Positions 59,576 to 64,000 of a stretch of 64,000 nucleotides of DNA are shown piece by piece (the stretch's first letter is position 1; each line of letters begins with the position of its first letter). Source of the DNA: Calendula officinalis (lineage: Eukaryota > Streptophyta > Magnoliopsida > Asterales > Asteraceae); assembly GCA_963853835.1 (NCBI GenBank), contig OY970820.1, positions 19,461,873 to 19,525,872 on the forward strand. The letters run 5' to 3'. Under the pieces are notes generated by a model, which was not told the origin of the DNA, made no database searches, and was given only the letters and a program-made list of their open reading frames with translations. Position numbers and translations under genes: made by a program.

Positions 59576-59600
59576 AGAATGTATCACATCTTCCTTCCCG

Positions 59601-59632
<32 letters not shown>

Positions 59633-60073
59633 ACCTTCATTGCCCTCTTTCCTTCTCTCTCACACAGTAACTTGCTTTCCACCATTTTTCTTCGATTTTT
59701 GTCTCTATTTTGCTAAATTCGTTTGTTAATCACTGATAAAACATTGTTTTATCTGATACATTTGTTAGTTGTATGGCCGATTTACCATCTTCTGTTTCGA
59801 GGAATGTTTCCGATCAAAATCAAGCAGTTGTCGAACATGATTCTGGTATTTTTAACTTGTTTTTTTTTTGTTTATTTAAGTTATTTTATAGATTATGCAA
59901 AATAATTGCTCATTTATGTGTTTTTTTCCTATTTCGAATTTTTCTAGGGTTTCTACTTTATAATCCGTCGATTTCTTCAGCTGTTGTTCATATATTGTTG
60001 TTTATTTTGTTGTTTTACATTAAAATCTCAAGTTATTTGTTAATTGATTCAGGTTTCTATCGTTTTAATTAGT

Positions 60074-60366
60074 GAATCATATGTGTTTCATGTTATGAAA
60101 CACATGTGCTTCGCTGTAAATATAAACTCGTTTATTCATCAAATCAACTATTATTGTGAAGCACATGTGTTTGAAGTAATGAAACACATGTTCTTCGCTG
60201 TAATTTTACACTCCTTGTTTTTCAAAATCACCTGTTAATAGTGAAGCACATGTGCTTCATAACCTGAAGCACATGTGCTTGCTTTAAATTTACACTCCTT
60301 ATTTTCAATTCACCTGTTAATAGTGAAGCACATGTGCTTCATTACCTGAAGCACATGTGCTTCATG
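60074..60366. repeat. Palindromic repeats, intron 1 of the Ulp1-like gene
   Basis: Four pairs of CACATGTG-centred palindromes, for example GAAGCACATGTGCTTC at 60244-60259 with a partner at 60267-60282, separated by ATAACCT. Exact CACATGTG cores start at 60101, 60162, 60247, 60270, 60329 and 60352. Confidence 0.92.
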
Positions 60367-61781
60367 ACTTTGTATGTCCCCCTGTTTTGCGAATCAGATT
60401 TGTTTTTTGCAGTTATTTTTATCATATCTTAGTTGTTTAAATTTGTTTTTACAGGTGTAAATGTTGATTTGGATGTGTTGTTTACTGAATTACCAATCTT
60501 AAGAGCCAATGAAATTATTTGTAAAAAAAAGACCTATTTCAACTAAACAGGTTTCAGATGAATTACAAACAACACTTCCTAAGAAGTTAAAGATAAAGTT
60601 ATCAAAAGGAGCATCTAAACCTTCAACAAGTCCTAAATCTAAGTCATTAACCAAACTTATAACTCTGTCTAAACCTTTAAAAATTACCAAATCAAAGTCT
60701 CCTACCAAGCCTTCCACCAAAACATCCAAAGCATCTTCCAAAAAACCAAAAGCCACCAAATCTAAAAATACTAAAAAACCTTCTTCTGATGTAGTTGTAT
60801 CTAATTCCAACCAACTTCCTTCTATTCGCAATAGGACAACTCCTTCACAGCTCTCTAGAGTTATGCGTTTATTGTCTCCTTCTCAAAAGGAATGTGTTAG
60901 AAATTTTGGTTTTGGTTCTTTGTTAGAATTTGATATACAAAGTCTTCCGGGTAAGCTTTGCTATTATGTTGTTGATTCATTTGATCCTGATGGAATGGTT
61001 ATAAAAACTGAAAAAGGTAATATAGTTGTTGATTCGGATGCTGTTCATGATGTATTTGGTATTCCGAAGGGAGGTGTTGGTATTCGTACATTAACATGCA
61101 AGTCTGGTTCTGAATTTATGCTTCAATGGGTTAATCAGTTTGCACCAATCACACATATCATGCCTAGTATGATTTCTGAACAAATATTAAAATCAAATGA
61201 TGTTGATGATTTTTTCCAGATGTCTGATGTTGTTTGTGAGTACAATGGCATCATGTGAAAGTAATGGCCGAATCAAGATGGATATATTGAATTATCTCCC
61301 GAAAGATTTTGATGTTAGTTCAATTGATTGGTGTGGCTTTGTTATTGATAGCCTTATATTTAGCAAGAACCATTGGAATCGAGATGATGTCAATCAAACT
61401 CATTATTGTGGTCTTGCCACTTTTCTAACTGTGAGTATATATATATTTTTTTAAAATTTATTTCTTTGATTCAATTTATCAAACTTTAATTACTAAAATC
61501 ATGTTGTTTCTTATTTTTTTATAGCTTCTATATTGCAACATAACCAAACTTGATTCAATCCACGTGGTTCGTCAGCGACCAATTTTCAAAAGTTGGAAAG
61601 GCATTTTGGAATTGAGAGAGTCAAGAGAACTTGCTTTGGGTTCTTTTGGTTTGCTTGATTTGTCGCCACCATTTCAAGTTGACAATGTAGATAATGTTGG
61701 TGTTGACACTACAAAGCTTCTTGAAAGTCCTGATCTTGTATCAAAAAATGTATTCATAATCTTTTATAATCACCTTCTTTG

Positions 61782-62140
61782 AAGCACGTGTGCTTCACTC
61801 TATGAAACACATGTGCTTGGAAACTGCTTTTTGTGAAACAGATTGTCAAAACACCTGTAATTTATAACACTTTTCAAAAATTTAAAATGAGCTTCTTTGA
61901 AACACATATGCTTCATGTCTTGAAGCATATCTGTTCACTCTATGAAACACATGTGCTGGAAACTGCTTTTTATGAAACAGATTGTCAAAACACCTGTTAT
62001 TTATAACACTTTTCAAAAATTTAAAATGAGCTTCTTTGAAACACATATGCTTCATGTCATGAAACACATGTGCTTCACTCTATGAAACACATGTGCTTGG
62101 AAATTGCTTTTTGTGAAACAGATTGTCAAAACACATGTGA
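61782..62140. repeat. Palindromic repeats, intron 3, with 140-bp tandem period
   Basis: About 2.5 copies of a 140-bp unit (TATGAAACACATGTGCT at 61801, 61941 and 62081), each with paired palindromes and an ATTGTCAAAACAC segment. Exact cores start at 61808, 61948, 62065, 62088 and 62132. Confidence 0.92.
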
Positions 62141-62807
62141 CTTTAACTTTATTTTTAAAATGTTGTAGGATCTCCTGAACATTAAAAAAGAGTTGATTTA
62201 CCAGATTTTTGAAATAGTGGATGCTCAGTTCCATCAAGGAGATAGAGCTTTAAATTTAGTTAAATCTGAATTTAACAGAGTGTTCGAGCTTGATCTATCT
62301 ATTATTCCTGAGGTATATCATTTCTAATTCTTTTTAATAATTTAATAAAACTGCTTCAATCACGTGTTTTTCTAAGTGTATTAATTGATTTTTATAGACT
62401 GAGTTGCCATCTACGGTTGTTGAGAAGGAAGTATTTGAGGCTGTTTCTGAGGTGGGTTGTGATCTGCCAGTTGGGGCCAATGTACATGAGCAAAGTGTTT
62501 TGGTAGATGGTCAATATGAGATAGACGAAAATGATGAGATTTTGTCTCAATGGTGGGCTGATAATGTCGAAAAACTGGTCGAAATTTCCGAAAAGGCTAT
62601 GGCGCCATTCAAAGAAAAGAGAGTTTCAAAACCGTCACCAGCCTTGAAATCTCCCTATGTTAATAAGAAGAATGTCAGTCATCCTTGTATTTCAGTTTCT
62701 GAATTTTCAATTGCGACTGAATTATTTGCAGCTATAGAAGATCGAATGTGAGTTTGATGACTTTTTTGAATTATTAGTTTCTTTTTTAAAATTTATAATC
62801 ACCTTCG

Positions 62808-63127
62808 TGAAGCACATGTGCTTCACCATATGAAACACATGTGCTTGAAAACTATTTTCTAAGCATATTTGTCAAAACACATGGGATTTATTAATCAATT
62901 TTTTTTAAAAATTTTTAACTACCTTCTTGAAGCACATGTGTTTCACCATTTGAAACACATGTGCTTGAAAACTATTTCCTAAAGCATATTTCTCAAAACA
63001 CATGTGATTTATAAATCAATTTTTTTTAAATTTATAACCACCTTCTTGAAGCACATGTGTTTCACCATTTGAAACTCATGTGCTTGAAACCTATCTTCTA
63101 AAGCATATTTGTCAAAACACATGTGAT
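62808..63127. repeat. Palindromic repeats, intron 5, with about 120-bp tandem period
   Basis: Three copies of a 119-120-bp unit (62831, 62951, 63070), each with two palindromes in the order GAAGCACATGTG(C/T)TTCACCAT then TGAAACACATGTGCTTG, followed by CAAAACACATGTGATTT. Exact cores start at 62813, 62836, 62933, 62956, 62999, 63052 and 63118. Confidence 0.92.
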
Positions 63128-63594
63128 TTATAAAACGATTTTTTTTTAAATTTATTATTTTTATTTTACATGGATTCATGTTGTTTTCTTTTCTTTTGAT
63201 AATAGGGAAATTGTTTTCCAAACTCCTGATCATGGTTATAGTGTTAGCCGACTAAATCTTGAATCTCTTTCTCCCTCAATTTTTCTTGATGCGAATGTTG
63301 TTGATATTTGGTCGGTTATTTTAAATTATGAAGAAAGTTTTCAAAACTAAAGATTCTCCTAGAAGACTGTTTTTTCAGCCACTATTTTTGTAAGTGTAGT
63401 TTATTTATTATTTAATCTTTTTATGGAGTATTAACTATCTTTCTTGTACAGCCAAAAAGTGCTTTCTCAAAAGACAATAAGCTGCCGAATGAATCAGTGT
63501 ACAATATTTTTAAGTCAACTGTCGGTTCTTTCCTTCATTATGATCCGTCGTTGTTGTCGTTTCAAAATATTGATCTGGTAATGGTTTTAATTAT

Positions 63595-63722
63595 CAAACA
63601 CATGTGTTTGATATGATGAAACACATGTGTTTCAAGACAATTTGTTTTTTTTGTGTTTTTGTTATTTGAACCATGTGTAGACACCAAACACATGTGCTTC
63701 ACCTTATGAAACACATGTGCTT
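63595..63722. repeat. Palindromic repeats, intron 7
   Basis: Two pairs: AAACACATGTGTTT at 63596 with GAAACACATGTGTTTC at 63619, and AAACACATGTGCTTC at 63686 with GAAACACATGTGCTT at 63709. Exact cores start at 63599, 63622, 63689 and 63712. Confidence 0.92.
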
Positions 63723-64000
63723 GGTACCTTTCATCTTTTTGTCTAATTTTGTTTCTTGCATTTAACATTACAGGTTTTCTTCCCAGTTTGTATCGATAAC
63801 CACTTCTACTGTTTAGTGTTTGACATTAGAAAGAAATCTCGTTTCCATATTATTAAAAACAGGCTTGAGGCGAAAGTTACTTTAAAATACAAGGATGTTT
63901 GCGATATAGTGGTTTGTTTTCAATAAATATTCATCTATTTTTTCATAAAATTATCATATTTTTGATATATTTCTAAAAAATGCTTTTATATACAGCAATA

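Larger units (their letters stand above)
59773..64000 (+). pseudogene. Ulp1/C48 protease-family gene, partial and with frame breaks
   Basis: Exon model: 59773-59845, 60455-61430, 61525-61749, 62169-62312, 62398-62747, 63206-63389, 63452-63577, 63774-63911 and 63996 onward. All introns are GT-AG. A Lys/Ser/Pro-rich N-terminal region is followed by FGSLLEFDIQSLPGKLCYYV and VHDVFGIPKGG, the conserved N-terminal block of plant Ulp1-like, often transposon-associated genes. Exon 8 opens the peptidase domain (FFPVCIDNHFYCLVFDI, with the probable catalytic His). Frame breaks appear at an A8 run (about 60523), a T6 run (about 61210), an AAA (about 63331) and possibly a T5 run (about 63385). Some may be sequence errors. 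The expected Asp after the His strand (IIDN in relatives) reads IIKN. The catalytic Cys lies beyond the window. Confidence 0.75.

Noticed and set aside
60074..63722. CRISPR-like array (many short repeats with spacers)
   Set aside because: The host is a plant, repeats are in pairs with unequal spacing, spacers are not of uniform length, and exons lie between the groups.

Overview
This is nuclear DNA of a flowering plant: spliced genes with GT-AG introns, plant-specific proteins (a TDIF-type CLE peptide, a glycine-rich wall protein, a plant GBA2-type glucosylceramidase), an intron-bearing tRNA-Met and many plant transposons. The general look, including Ulp1-like gene copies and Tekay-type Gypsy elements, suggests a eudicot, perhaps Asteraceae. 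That placement is inference and was not tested by any search.

Layout. 1-458: 3' end of a NIPA-type magnesium transporter gene. 1290-11633: a Mutator-like element (MULE) with about 196-bp inverted termini and a perfect 9-bp target duplication. It carries a deleted mudrA-like gene, a convergent small GRF zinc-finger/membrane protein gene, and, nested in its 5' leader, a complete Copia retrotransposon (1560-9473) with apparently identical LTRs and an open 1335-aa gag-pol. 12127-13221: intronless trihelix/MYB-SANT-like gene. 13.8-18.2 kb: Tourist-like MITE, tRNA-Met, hAT-type non-autonomous element, SINE. 18353-24420: a large Gypsy-type LTR interrupted by a minus-strand Copia-like non-coding element.

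26110-30742: a 17-exon GH116 (GBA2-type) glucosylceramidase gene encoding 951 aa. Convergent to it at 32502-35600 is an 11-exon gene for a 365-aa type I membrane protein (DUF7794-like) with one GC-AG intron. 36.1-39.7 kb: Stowaway MITE, a scrambled mitochondrial 26S rRNA insertion (NUMT) and a broken L1-type LINE. 40956-49245: a decayed Tekay-like Gypsy element, followed by a 5'-truncated LINE.

52774-53007 (minus): a small secreted CLE prepropeptide whose 12-residue motif is TDIF-like but has Glu at position 10. 55449-55982 (minus): a secreted glycine-rich protein. 56.3-59.6 kb: SINE, hAT-type element and a complete TRIM-type LTR element. 59773 to the right edge: an Ulp1/C48-like protease-family gene with several frame breaks. 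Its four long introns, and only those, carry at least 22 copies of a paired palindromic repeat with core CACATGTG. This is the most unusual structure in the window.

The host genes do not form a pathway. They are separate islands (transport, transcription, sphingolipid hydrolysis, secretory membrane protein, peptide signalling, cell wall) among nested transposons. All coordinates, frames and splice sites were read by eye; family names come from motif recognition without database searches.
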